Positions 31,602 through 40,655 of a stretch of DNA of 64,000 nucleotides are shown piece by piece. The position numbers and the translations under genes were made by a program. Position 1 is the first letter of the stretch. Each line of letters starts with the position of its first letter. The notes under the pieces are model-generated. The model was not told where the DNA came from. It searched no databases and worked only from the letters and a program-made list of their open reading frames with translations. The DNA is taken from NCBI RefSeq assembly GCF_016860545.1, contig NZ_BNEB01000002.1, positions 124,001 to 188,000 of the forward strand, written 5' to 3'. Source of the stretch: Streptomyces asoensis. GTDB taxonomy: Bacteria; Actinomycetota; Actinomycetes; Streptomycetales; Streptomycetaceae.

Positions 31602-33343
31602 AGCGCTTCGACGATCAACCCCGCAAACGGCCCGAGGACCTCAGAAGCCACCAGTGGTACGGCACCGACGGCCTGCGCTCCTTCAGCCACCGGGCCCGCA
31701 CCCGCCAGCTCGGCTACCTGCCCGAGGAGCACCTCGGCAAGCCGGTCGTCGCGATCCTCAACACCTGGTCCGACATCAACCCCTGCCACGTCCACCTGCG
31801 CGAACGCGCGCAGGCCGTGAAGCGGGGCGTCTGGCAGGCGGGCGGATTCCCGCTGGAGTTCCCGGTCTCCACGCTCAGCGAGACCTTCCAGAAGCCCACC
31901 CCGATGCTCTACCGCAACCTCCTCGCGATGGAGACGGAGGAGCTGCTGCGCTCCTACCCGGTCGACGGGGCGGTGCTGATGGGCGGCTGCGACAAGACGA
32001 CACCCGCGCTGCTCATGGGCGCGGCCAGCGTCGACCTGCCGACGGTCTTCGTCCCGGCCGGACCCATGCTGCCCGGTCACTGGCGCAACGAGGTCCTCGG
32101 CTCGGGCACCGACATGTGGAAGTACTGGGACGACAAGCGGGCCGGCCTCATCGGCGACTGCGAGCTGGCCGAGCTGGAGAGCGGCCTCGCGCGCTCGCCG
32201 GGCCACTGCATGACGATGGGCACGGCCTCCACGCTGACGGCCGCCGCGGAGGCGCTGGGCGTGACGGTGCCGGGCGCGTCGAGCATCCCGGCCGTGGACT
32301 CCGGGCACGACCGGATGGCGGCCGCCGCGGGTCTGCGCATCGTCGAACTGGTCCACCTGGACCGCAGGCTGAGCGAGATCCTCACCCGGGACGCCTTCGA
32401 GGACGCGGTGACGACCGTCCTCGGCCTCGGCGGTTCGACCAACGCGGTGATCCACCTGATCGCCATGGCGGGCCGGGCGGGCGTCACGCTCACCCTCGAC
32501 GACTTCGACCGCGTCGCCCGGACCGTCCCGGTCCTCGCCGACGTGCGGCCCGGCGGCCAGAAGTACCTGATGGAGGACTTCCACTTCGCGGGCGGCCTGC
32601 CCGGGTTCCTCTCCCGCATCCCCGACCTGCTCCACCTCGACCGCCCGACCGTCTCCCACGACACCCTGCGCGAGCAGCTCGCCGGCGCCCGGGTGCACGA
32701 CGACCACGTCATCAGGCGCCGGGACGACCCGGTGGCGGCCGAGGGCGGGGTCGCCGTACTGCGCGGGAACCTCTGCCCGGACGGGGCGGTCATCAAGCAC
32801 ATCGCGGCCGAGCCGCACCTGCTCAAGCACACCGGGCCCGCGGTCGTCTTCGACGACTACCGGACCATGCAGCGCACCATCAACGACCCCGGGCTGGGGA
32901 TCACCGCCGACACCGTCCTGGTGCTGCGCGGCTCCGGTCCCAAGGGCGGTCCGGGCATGCCGGAGTACGGCATGCTGCCCATCCCCGACCACCTGCTCAA
33001 GCAGGGCGTGCGGGACATGGTGCGGATCTCCGACGCCCGGATGAGCGGGACGAGTTACGGCACGTGCGTCCTGCACGTGGCACCCGAGTCGCACGTCGGC
33101 GGTCCCCTCGCCCTGGTGCGCACCGGGGACTCGATCACCCTCGACGTGGAGGCCCGCATCCTCCGGCTCGACGTCGACGACGAGGAGCTGGAACGGCGCA
33201 GGGCGCAGTGGACGCCCCCGCCCGTGCGCTACGAGCGTGGCTACGGCGCGCTCTACAACGAACAGATCACCCAGGCCGACACCGGCTGCGACTTCGAGTT
33301 CCTGGCCCGCGCGGGCAAGGTCGCGGACCCGTACGCGGGCTGA
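31598..33343 (+). CDS. IlvD/Edd-family sugar-acid dehydratase (pentonate type)
   Basis: 581 residues from GTG 31598 (GTGA overlap with the preceding stop); ATG 31589 is possible. [Fe-S] and Mg ligands are visible: WSDINPCHVHL, MGGCDKTTPALLMGA (carbamylated Lys and a Cys) and SPGHCMTMGTAST. DSGHDRMAAAAG and the C-terminal DARMSGTSYGTCVLHVAPES are typical of L-arabinonate/D-xylonate dehydratases. It makes a 2-keto-3-deoxy acid from an aldonate, followed by the DHDPS-family enzyme encoded upstream. The neighbouring GH43 and pectinases suggest arabinose from pectin side chains as the source. Confidence 0.85.
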   Translation: MKRFDDQPRKRPEDLRSHQWYGTDGLRSFSHRARTRQLGYLPEEHLGKPVVAILNTWSDINPCHVHLRERAQAVKRGVWQAGGFPLEFPVSTLSETFQKPTPMLYRNLLAMETEELLRSYPVDGAVLMGGCDKTTPALLMGAASVDLPTVFVPAGPMLPGHWRNEVLGSGTDMWKYWDDKRAGLIGDCELAELESGLARSPGHCMTMGTASTLTAAAEALGVTVPGASSIPAVDSGHDRMAAAAGLRIVELVHLDRRLSEILTRDAFEDAVTTVLGLGGSTNAVIHLIAMAGRAGVTLTLDDFDRVARTVPVLADVRPGGQKYLMEDFHFAGGLPGFLSRIPDLLHLDRPTVSHDTLREQLAGARVHDDHVIRRRDDPVAAEGGVAVLRGNLCPDGAVIKHIAAEPHLLKHTGPAVVFDDYRTMQRTINDPGLGITADTVLVLRGSGPKGGPGMPEYGMLPIPDHLLKQGVRDMVRISDARMSGTSYGTCVLHVAPESHVGGPLALVRTGDSITLDVEARILRLDVDDEELERRRAQWTPPPVRYERGYGALYNEQITQADTGCDFEFLARAGKVADPYAG

Positions 33344-33381
33344 CCCGCCCGAGCACGTCCCGGCCCACGCCTGCGCACGAA

Positions 33382-33393
33382 GAAAGCGCTTCA
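33382..33393. promoter_or_regulatory. LacI-type operator before the ABC permeases
   Basis: GAAAGCGCTTCA holds the AAGCGCTT core and lies 67-78 bp upstream of the first permease ATG (33460), in the 116-bp gap after the dehydratase gene. It resembles the sites at 31370, 31600 and 39096. Confidence 0.55.
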
Positions 33394-33459
33394 CCCGACC
33401 CGAGCGCCCGCGACAGACGCACGACGCACCGAGAGACGTACTGAGAACGGAGAACAGTC

Positions 33460-34395
33460 ATGGCCCAAGCCGCAGCCGTGGCGAAACCGCCCGCGCCACC
33501 CCGGCGGCGCCGTGCCTCCGCCACGCCCCGCAGGCTGCCGTACCTGCTGATAGCGCCGGCGGCCCTGCTGATGCTGGGTTTCATCGCCTACCCGGTCATC
33601 AGCGTCTTCTACTACAGCCTTCAGAACTACAACCCCACCAAACCGTGGCGCAACGGCTTCGCGGGCTTCGACAACTTCGTCCACGCCTTCACCGACGACC
33701 CGCAGTTCTGGGACACCCTGACCTTCAGCGCCAAGTGGGTGTTCGTCGAGGTCGGGCTCCAGCTGCTGTTCGGTCTGGCGCTGGCCCTGATCGTCAACCA
33801 GACCTTCGTGGGGCGCTCGCTCGGCCGGGCCCTGGTGTTCTCGCCGTGGGCCGTCTCCGGCGTGCTGACCTCCGCGATCTGGGTCCTCCTCTACAACTCC
33901 CAGACCGGCATCACGCGTTACCTCGCCGACGCCGGCATCGGCGAGTACGGCACCAGCTGGCTGTCGGACACCTCCACCGTCTTCCCCGCGGCGATCGTCG
34001 CCGACCTGTGGCGCGGTGTCCCCTTCTTCGCGATCCTCATCCTCGCCGACCTCCAGTCCGTCTCCAAGGACCTGTACGAGGCCGCCGAGGTCGACGGCGC
34101 GAGCCGGATCAAGCAGTTCTGGCACATCACCCTGCCGCACCTGAAGGACGCGATCGTGCTGTCCACGCTGCTGCGCGCGGTGTGGGAGTTCAACAACGTG
34201 GACCTGCTCTACACGCTCACCGGCGGCGGTCCGGCGGGGGAGACCACCACCTTGCCGCTGTACATCGCCAACACCAGTGTCGACGCCCACAACTTCGGTT
34301 ACGCGTCCGCCCTCACCACGGTCGCGTTCGTGATCCTGCTCTTCTGCTCGATGGTCTATCTGCGGCTCAGCAAGTTCGGAGGGGGCGACAAGTGA
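33460..34395 (+). CDS. Sugar ABC transporter permease (MalF/UgpA type)
   Basis: 311 residues, six helices after a basic N-terminus. EAA loop: EAAEVDGASRIKQFWHITLPHLKDAI. It pairs with the next gene via a GTGA overlap. With the binding protein at 39.2 kb it forms the cluster's importer, probably for oligosaccharides released from pectin; no ATPase gene is present in the cluster. Confidence 0.9.
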   Translation: MAQAAAVAKPPAPPRRRRASATPRRLPYLLIAPAALLMLGFIAYPVISVFYYSLQNYNPTKPWRNGFAGFDNFVHAFTDDPQFWDTLTFSAKWVFVEVGLQLLFGLALALIVNQTFVGRSLGRALVFSPWAVSGVLTSAIWVLLYNSQTGITRYLADAGIGEYGTSWLSDTSTVFPAAIVADLWRGVPFFAILILADLQSVSKDLYEAAEVDGASRIKQFWHITLPHLKDAIVLSTLLRAVWEFNNVDLLYTLTGGGPAGETTTLPLYIANTSVDAHNFGYASALTTVAFVILLFCSMVYLRLSKFGGGDK

Positions 34396-35291
34396 TCACC
34401 AAGGAGGCCACCGAGGTCACACCCGTCCCCGTGCGCGTCCCCGGCGCGCCCGACCGGCGCCCGACCCGGCACCGGCGCGCCTGGGACGAGGCCCCCCGCT
34501 GGCAGATCTACCTCCCCCTGGGGATCTATCTGGTCTTCACCCTGGTCCCCTTCTACTGGATCCTCCTGTTCGCGCTGCGCCCGGCGGGCTCGACCTCGCT
34601 GGTGCCCTGGCCGATGACCTTCGAGCACTTCGAGAAGGTCTGGAACGAGCGGGACTTCGCGGTCTACTTCCAGAACAGCGTGATCACGGGCGTGGCCACC
34701 CTGCTGCTCACCACCGGCGTCGCCCTGGCCGGCGGCTACGCCCTCGCCCGCTTCGACTTCAGGATCAAGCGCGGCTTCATGCTCGCCCTGCTGTGCACCC
34801 AGTTCGTGCCGGGCGCGCTGCTGCTCGTCCCGCTCTTCCAGATCTTCGCCGAACTCAAGATGATCAACTCGCTGGGCAGCGTCATCATCGCCGAGACGGT
34901 CTTCCAGCTGCCCCTGTCGATGATCCTGATCAGCGGCTTCATCCGGAACGTGCCGTACTCCCTGGAGGAGGCCGCCTGGGTCGACGGCTGCAACCGGCTC
35001 ACCGCCTTCCGGATCGTCGTCCTGCCGCTGCTGCGGCCCGGACTGATCGCCGTCGGGTCCTTCGCCTTCGTGCACGCCTGGAACCACTTCCTGTTCGCCC
35101 TGATGTTCCTGTCCGACCAGACCAAGCAGACGATCCCCGTCGGCCTCAACACCCTGATGAGCGCGGACAGCGTCGACCTGGGCGCGCTCGCGGCGGGCGG
35201 CATCATCGCCGCGGTCCCCGTGGTGATCGTCTTCGCCTTCATCCAGAAGTGGCTGATCACCGGGTTCAGCGCGGGGGCGGTGAAGGGATGA
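34392..35291 (+). CDS. Sugar ABC transporter permease (MalG type)
   Basis: 299 residues from GTG 34392, with GGAGG 8-12 nt upstream and overlapping the previous stop. Six helices, EAA loop EAAWVDGCNRLTAFRIVVLPLLRPGL, C-terminal WLITGFSAGAVKG. It is the channel partner of the preceding permease. Confidence 0.9.
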   Translation: MITKEATEVTPVPVRVPGAPDRRPTRHRRAWDEAPRWQIYLPLGIYLVFTLVPFYWILLFALRPAGSTSLVPWPMTFEHFEKVWNERDFAVYFQNSVITGVATLLLTTGVALAGGYALARFDFRIKRGFMLALLCTQFVPGALLLVPLFQIFAELKMINSLGSVIIAETVFQLPLSMILISGFIRNVPYSLEEAAWVDGCNRLTAFRIVVLPLLRPGLIAVGSFAFVHAWNHFLFALMFLSDQTKQTIPVGLNTLMSADSVDLGALAAGGIIAAVPVVIVFAFIQKWLITGFSAGAVKG

Positions 35292-35490
35292 GGCCGCACC
35301 GGATCACGGGGACGGCGGCCGCGCCGGGTCCGCTGCGCGCCCCCGCGCGGGCCGGTTCCGGGGACGTCCGCGGCACCGCGCGCGCTCTCCCGGCGGACGC
35401 CGGCCGGGCGCCTACCCTGCACCGAAAGACCGGCAGCGCCGCGCCGGCCGACCGTGAGGCGGCACGCGGCGCGGGCGCAGGGAGGAACCC

Positions 35491-36651
35491 ATGAGCATCG
35501 CCGTACCCGTCGTCCTCGCGGGTGCGCGTGGCCACGGCCACTGGCACCTGGACAACATCCGCCGGCTCCAGGACAAGGGCATCGTGCGCCTGGCGGGCAT
35601 CTGCGAACTGACCCCGCTGAGCCCGCGGGAGATCCCCGAGGGCCTCGGCGCACCCGAGCAGTCCGCCGACTTCGGCGCGCTGCTGGAGTCCACCGGCGCC
35701 CGGATCGCCGTCGTCTGCACTCCGATCCCCACCCACACCGACCTGGCCCTGACCGCGGCGCGCAAGGGGGTGCACCTGCTGCTGGAGAAGCCGCCCGCGC
35801 CGTCCTACGCCGAGTTCCGCCGGATGGCCGACGGGGTCGCCGAGGCGGGCGTGGCCTGCCAGATCGGCTTCCAGTCGCTGGGCTCGCACGCCGTGCCCGC
35901 GATCCGCGACCTCATCGCCGACGGGGTGATCGGCGAGATCGCCGGGGTCGGCGGCGCCGGCGCCTGGGCCCGCGCCGAGGACTACTACCGGCGGGCGCCC
36001 TGGGCGGGCAGGCGGCGGCTGAACGGCGTCGACGTGATCGACGGGGCGCTCACCAACCCCCTGGCGCACGCCGTCGCCACCGCCCTCGCGCTGGCCGGGG
36101 CCACCCGCGCCGACGACGTCACCGGCATCGAGACCGAGCTGGCGCACGCCAACGCGATCGAGTCCGACGACACCTCCTGCGTTCGGGTCCGCACGGCCGG
36201 CGGCCGCGAGATCGTCGTCGCGGCGACTCTGTGCGCCGAGGACCCGGACGACCCGTACGTCGTCGTGCACGGCAGCCGCGGCCGGATCACCTACTGGTAC
36301 AAGCAGGACCGCGTCCTGCTCCAGCGGGCCGGGCACGGCCCCGAGGAGTCCGAGTACGGCCGCACCGACCTGCTGGAGAACCTCGTCGACCACCTCCGCG
36401 ACGGGACGCCGCTGCTGGTCCCGCCCGCCGTGACCGAGTCGTTCATGCGGGTCGTCGAGGCGATCCGGGTGGCCCCCGACCCGGTGCGGCTGCCCGACGA
36501 CGCCTGGCATCTGCTGCCCGACGAACGGCGGCGCGTCGTCCCGGGCGTCGACGGGCTGGTCGCCGCCGCCGCCGACACCCTCGCGCTCTTCTCCGAACTG
36601 GGCGCCCCCTGGGCGTTCCCGACCGCGCACCCGAAAGAGGTGAGCCCCTGA
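35491..36651 (+). CDS. Gfo/Idh/MocA-family oxidoreductase
   Basis: 386 residues. An N-terminal Rossmann fold (VLAGARGHGHWHLDNIRRL; VCTPIPTHTDLALTAARKGVHLLLEKPPAPS, with the Lys of the EKP motif near residue 100) is followed by the GFO/IDH C-terminal domain. It oxidises a sugar or cyclitol with NAD(P). In this cluster it may be the sugar 1-dehydrogenase that feeds the aldonate dehydratase, or it may act on a rare pectin sugar. RBS GGGAGGAA; the stop overlaps the next start by TGATG. Confidence 0.85.
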   Translation: MSIAVPVVLAGARGHGHWHLDNIRRLQDKGIVRLAGICELTPLSPREIPEGLGAPEQSADFGALLESTGARIAVVCTPIPTHTDLALTAARKGVHLLLEKPPAPSYAEFRRMADGVAEAGVACQIGFQSLGSHAVPAIRDLIADGVIGEIAGVGGAGAWARAEDYYRRAPWAGRRRLNGVDVIDGALTNPLAHAVATALALAGATRADDVTGIETELAHANAIESDDTSCVRVRTAGGREIVVAATLCAEDPDDPYVVVHGSRGRITYWYKQDRVLLQRAGHGPEESEYGRTDLLENLVDHLRDGTPLLVPPAVTESFMRVVEAIRVAPDPVRLPDDAWHLLPDERRRVVPGVDGLVAAAADTLALFSELGAPWAFPTAHPKEVSP

Positions 36652-37505
36652 TGGCCTCACAGCCATCCGACGCCCCGGTCGTGCTGCGTGTCGCCGGCCG
36701 CCCGGTCGCCCGCTACGTCATCCGGCCCGAGCTGCCCGCCCGGCTCTCGCCGCGCCCCTATCTGCATCCGGTCACCACCCTGGCCGGTACCGCGGTCACC
36801 GAGCTGAGCCCGGCCGACCACACACACCACCTCGGCGTCGGTGTAGCCGTACCCGACGTCGGGGGGCACAACTTCTGGGGCGGACGCACCTACGTCCGCG
36901 ACCGCGGCCCGACCGAGCTCGACAACCACGGCGCCCAGCGGCACAGTTCCTTCCAGCTCCGCGACCCGGACGGCTTCGTGGAGGAACTGCGCTGGGTCGC
37001 CTCGGGCACCGAACTGCTGCGGGAGCGGCGGACGGTGGCGGCCACCGAGCTCACCTCCTCCGCCTGGGCGCTGGACTTCACCTTCTCCCTCACCAACGTC
37101 ACCTCCGGCCCGCTGTCCATCGGCAGTCCGGCGACGAACGGCCGCCCCGGGGCGGCCTACGGCGGCTTCTTCTGGCGGGCCCGCAAGGAGGACGTCCCTC
37201 CCGAGGTCTTCACCGCCGGCACGCGGGGCGAACCGGCGGTCCACGGAGCCCGCGCCGACTGGATGGCCCTGGCCGGCGCCGACTGGACGCTCGTCTTCGC
37301 CGGGGCCACGAGCGTCACCCGGCGCGACCCCTGGTTCGTGCGCACCGGCGAGTACCCGGGCGTCGGCTCCTCGCTGGCCTGCGCGGAGCGACTGCCCTTA
37401 CCGCCCGGGGAGACGGCCGTACGCCGGATCGTCACCGTCGTCGCCGACGGCCGCCCGGACCGGGACGAGGCGGCGGCACTGGTACGGAAGGCGGTCAGCC
37501 AGTGA
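36651..37505 (+). CDS. DUF6807 / PmoA-like protein
   Basis: 284 residues. It matches the family labelled 'methane oxygenase PmoA' in databases, though it is not membrane-bound and not a monooxygenase subunit. Features: RPYLHPVTTLAGTAVTELSPADHTHHLGVGVAVPDV with histidines (HTHH), and YGGFFWRARK. Such beta-sandwich proteins travel with Gfo/Idh/MocA oxidoreductases and sugar transporters and may bind or epimerise a sugar; the biochemical role is not established. Coupled by TGATG and GTGA to its neighbours. Confidence 0.75.
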   Translation: MASQPSDAPVVLRVAGRPVARYVIRPELPARLSPRPYLHPVTTLAGTAVTELSPADHTHHLGVGVAVPDVGGHNFWGGRTYVRDRGPTELDNHGAQRHSSFQLRDPDGFVEELRWVASGTELLRERRTVAATELTSSAWALDFTFSLTNVTSGPLSIGSPATNGRPGAAYGGFFWRARKEDVPPEVFTAGTRGEPAVHGARADWMALAGADWTLVFAGATSVTRRDPWFVRTGEYPGVGSSLACAERLPLPPGETAVRRIVTVVADGRPDRDEAAALVRKAVSQ

Positions 37506-39046
37506 CGCACGAGACGTACACCAACCCCGTCCTGAACGCCGACTGGTCCGACCCGGACGTCGTGCGGGTGGGCGACGACTTCTACCTCACGGCCTCCAGC
37601 TTCGGCCGCGCCCCCGGCCTGCCGCTGCTGCACTCGCGCGACCTGGTCGACTGGACACTCATCGGGCACGCCCTCGAACGCCTGGAGCCCGCCGCGGAGT
37701 TCAGGACCCCGCGGCACGACTGCGGGGTGTGGGCGCCTTCCCTGCGCCACCACGACGACCGGTTCTGGATCTTCTGGGGCGACCCCGACCGGGGCATCTT
37801 CCAGATCAACGCCCGGGAGATCAGGGGGCCGTGGTCCCGCCCGCTCCTGGTGAAGGAGGGCAAGGGCCTGATCGACCCGTGCCCCCTGTGGGACGAGGAG
37901 ACGGGCGAGGCGTATCTGGTGCACGCCTGGGCCAGGTCTCGGGCGGGCGTGAAGAACCGGCTCACCGGTCACCGGATGCACCCGGAGGGGACGGCCGTCC
38001 TCGACGAGGGCAAGGTGATCGTCGAGGGGGACCGGATCCCCGGCTGGTTCACGCTCGAGGGACCGAAGCTCTACCGGCACGACGGCTGGTTCTGGATCCT
38101 CGCGCCCGCCGGGGGCGTGGAGAGCGGCTGGCAGGGCGCCTTCCGCGCCCGGGACTTCTTCGGTCCCTACGAGGAGCGGATCGTCCTCGAACAGAAGGAC
38201 ACCGACGTCAACGGCCCCCACCAGGGCGGCTGGGTGCGCACCCCTTCGGGCGAGGACTGGTTCCTGCACTTCCAGCAGAAGGGCGCCTACGGGCGGGTCG
38301 TCCACCTCCAGCCGATGCGCTGGGACGCGGCGGGCGGCTGGCCGGTGATCGGCGACGAGGGCGCACCCGTCCGGGAGCACCGGCGGCCCGCCCTGCCGGC
38401 GGGGCCCCCGGCCGCGCCCGCCACCGACGACGACTTCCCCGGAGGACGCTTCGGCCGCCAGTGGTCGTGGACGGCCAACCCCGAGGCCGGCTGGGCGACC
38501 CAGCACTCCGCCGACGGACTGCGCCTGACCTGCCTGCGGACCGCCGACGCGCACGATCTGCGTGCCCTGCCGAACATCCTCACGCAGCGGCTTCCCGGCG
38601 ACCCGTGCGCCGTGGAGGTGGAGCTCGAACTGCACAGCGAGGAGCCGGGCGCCCGGGCCGGGCTCACGGTCCTCGGTGACGCCTACGGCTGGATCGGGCT
38701 CCAGCGGGGTGCCGACCGGACCGTCCACCTGGTGCACCGCTTCGCCGAACCGGTCGCCGCGGGGGCGCCTCCCGCACCCTGCGGAGCGGGGGAGCGGGAG
38801 CGGGACGCGGCCCACGCCAGGCTCGCCCCCAGCGGCCGGGCGCGTCTGCGGATCGAGATCGGCGCCGGGGCCCGCTGCCGTTTCGCGTACGACATCGGCG
38901 ACGGCCTGCGCCGGTCGGGCCCCGTGTTCACCGCCACCCCCTGGCGCTGGGTCGGCGCCCTGCTCGGCCTCTTCGCCCTCGCGCCCACCGGGACGGGCCA
39001 CGCGGGAGCGGCCACGTTCGGCGAGTTCCGGATCGCACCGCTCTGA
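37502..39046 (+). CDS. GH43-family glycoside hydrolase (arabinofuranosidase/xylosidase type)
   Basis: 514 residues from GTG 37502. The five-bladed propeller catalytic domain (1-300) has the three acids: base Asp in NADWSDPDVVRVGDDFYL, pKa modulator Asp in LIDPCPLWDEE, and acid Glu in FTLEGPKLYR. A C-terminal concanavalin-like sandwich (about 320-510) follows. No signal peptide, so it acts in the cytosol on imported oligosaccharides, probably releasing arabinose or galactose residues from pectin side-chain fragments. It is translationally coupled to the DUF6807 gene. Confidence 0.9.
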   Translation: MTHETYTNPVLNADWSDPDVVRVGDDFYLTASSFGRAPGLPLLHSRDLVDWTLIGHALERLEPAAEFRTPRHDCGVWAPSLRHHDDRFWIFWGDPDRGIFQINAREIRGPWSRPLLVKEGKGLIDPCPLWDEETGEAYLVHAWARSRAGVKNRLTGHRMHPEGTAVLDEGKVIVEGDRIPGWFTLEGPKLYRHDGWFWILAPAGGVESGWQGAFRARDFFGPYEERIVLEQKDTDVNGPHQGGWVRTPSGEDWFLHFQQKGAYGRVVHLQPMRWDAAGGWPVIGDEGAPVREHRRPALPAGPPAAPATDDDFPGGRFGRQWSWTANPEAGWATQHSADGLRLTCLRTADAHDLRALPNILTQRLPGDPCAVEVELELHSEEPGARAGLTVLGDAYGWIGLQRGADRTVHLVHRFAEPVAAGAPPAPCGAGERERDAAHARLAPSGRARLRIEIGAGARCRFAYDIGDGLRRSGPVFTATPWRWVGALLGLFALAPTGTGHAGAATFGEFRIAPL

Positions 39047-39095
39047 CCCTGCCGTGTCCTCAGCCCGTTGGGAGCCGCCATGACGCACCCCTGTA

Positions 39096-39107
39096 GCAAG
39101 CGCTTGC
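39096..39107. promoter_or_regulatory. LacI-type operator before the binding-protein gene
   Basis: GCAAGCGCTTGC is a perfect 12-bp palindrome located 104-115 bp upstream of the ATG at 39211, in the gap after the GH43 gene. It is the cleanest member of the AAGCGCTT set in this cluster. Confidence 0.65.
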
Positions 39108-39210
39108 CCCCCGGGTGTCCGCCGGGAACCGTACGCCCGGGCCGGCACCGCCAACCGACCCCCCACACCTTCCTTTCACCGTCGGGATCCAGAAGAAGAG
39201 AGCCGAACAC

Positions 39211-40548
39211 ATGAAGAGCAGCATCCGCAGAAGCAGGCGCGCCGCACTGGCCGTCGCCCTGGGCTCCGTGCTCGCGCTGACCGCCACCGCCTGCGGCGAC
39301 GACGGCAGCGGCGGCGCGGGGGACAAGGGGGGCGAGGGCTCCGGCAAGGGGGAGATCACCTTCTGGGACAACAACGGCGGTGTGCGTACCGACGTCTGGA
39401 AGGAGATCATCGCCGACTTCGAGAAGGCGAACCCCGACATCAAGGTCAACTACGTCGGCGTACCGGCCGACAGCGTCCAGTCGAAGTACGACACCGCCAT
39501 CCAGGGCGGCGGGCTGCCCGACGTCGGAGGCGTGGGCACCGCGATGCTCGCCGAGGTCGCCGCGCAGGGCGCCCTCGAACCGCTGGACGGCCGGATCTCC
39601 AAGAGCACGCTGAACGGCAAGCTCAACCAGAAGTTCCTGGACGGCGTCAAGGCCGCGGGCATCGACGGGAAGACGTACTCGGTGCCGACCTCGGCGAACA
39701 ACGGCACCCTCTGGTACCGGACCGACCTCTTCCAGCAGGCCGGCCTCGACGCCCCGACGACCTGGACGAAGTTCTACGAGGCCGCCGGCAAGCTCACGGA
39801 CAAGAAGAAGAACGCGTTCGGCTACACCATCCGCGGCGGCGCGGGGTCCATCGCCCAGGCCCTGGACGCCACCTACGGACAGAGCGGCATCACCGAGTTC
39901 TGGAGCGGTGACAAGACCACGGTCAACGACCCGAAGAACGTGGCCGCGCTCACCAAGTACGTCGGCCTGTTCAAGAAGGACACCCCGTCCGCCGACGTCA
40001 ACAACGACTTCACCAAGATGGTCGCCCAGTGGGACTCGGGCACGATCGGCATGCTGAGCCACAACCTGGGCTCCTACGGCGACCACCAGAAGGCGCTGGC
40101 GGGCAAGTTCAAGGGCATCCCGGCCCCGACGCAGGACGACGGCACGCGGGTGCAGGTGTCCAATCCGGTGGACGGGCTCGGTCTGTTCAAGGCCAGCAAG
40201 AACAAGACCGCCGCCTGGAAGTTCATCGAGTTCGCCGCGTCGCACGAGTCCAACAGCAAGTGGAACAAGACGGCCGGGCAGGTGCCGGCGAACTCCGAGG
40301 CCGCGCAGGACAGCTGGGTGCAGGAGTCGGAGCCGACGAAGCTGGCCGCCGAGGCGCTGGCGGGCACCAGCACGAAGATCGTGCAGCTGCCCTACTACCT
40401 GCCCGACTGGAACACCATCTCCAAGGCGGACAACGAGCCCAACTTCCAGAAGGTGCTGCTCGGGAAGCTGAGCCCGAAGGACTTCCTGGACACGCTGGCC
40501 GAGCAGCTGAACACCGCGCAGGCCGACTGGAAGAAGAACCACGCGTAG
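39211..40548 (+). CDS. Extracellular sugar-binding lipoprotein
   Basis: 445 residues from ATG 39211. Signal segment RRSRRAALAVALGSVLALTATAC with a lipobox-like TAC near residue 28, then a Gly/Asp-rich linker and a family 1 binding domain (GEITFWDNNGGVRTDVWKEIIADFEKANPDIKVNYVG). Aromatic residues (WYRTDLF, FWSGD) suit a sugar ligand. It completes the transporter with the permeases at 33.5-35.3 kb and has its own LacI-type operator upstream, so it may be made in excess of the permeases. Confidence 0.9.
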   Translation: MKSSIRRSRRAALAVALGSVLALTATACGDDGSGGAGDKGGEGSGKGEITFWDNNGGVRTDVWKEIIADFEKANPDIKVNYVGVPADSVQSKYDTAIQGGGLPDVGGVGTAMLAEVAAQGALEPLDGRISKSTLNGKLNQKFLDGVKAAGIDGKTYSVPTSANNGTLWYRTDLFQQAGLDAPTTWTKFYEAAGKLTDKKKNAFGYTIRGGAGSIAQALDATYGQSGITEFWSGDKTTVNDPKNVAALTKYVGLFKKDTPSADVNNDFTKMVAQWDSGTIGMLSHNLGSYGDHQKALAGKFKGIPAPTQDDGTRVQVSNPVDGLGLFKASKNKTAAWKFIEFAASHESNSKWNKTAGQVPANSEAAQDSWVQESEPTKLAAEALAGTSTKIVQLPYYLPDWNTISKADNEPNFQKVLLGKLSPKDFLDTLAEQLNTAQADWKKNHA

Positions 40549-40565
40549 TCCGAGCGCTCGTGGTG

Positions 40566-40611
40566 GCGGGGAACCGCGGGCCCCTGCGGGGCCGCTCGCG
40601 CGGTTCCCCGC
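40566..40611 (+). terminator. Nested hairpin after the binding-protein gene
   Basis: Outer stem GCGGGGAACCGCG (40566-40578) with CGCGGTTCCCCGC (40599-40611) encloses an inner stem GGCCCC/GGGGCC (40579-40593). It is a typical Streptomyces hairpin and resembles the dispersed repeat at 55157-55248. It may reduce read-through into the secreted-enzyme genes. Confidence 0.6.
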
Positions 40612-40655
40612 GCCCCGGGAAGACATCCACACACCCCTGTTGAGAGGTGCACCTC

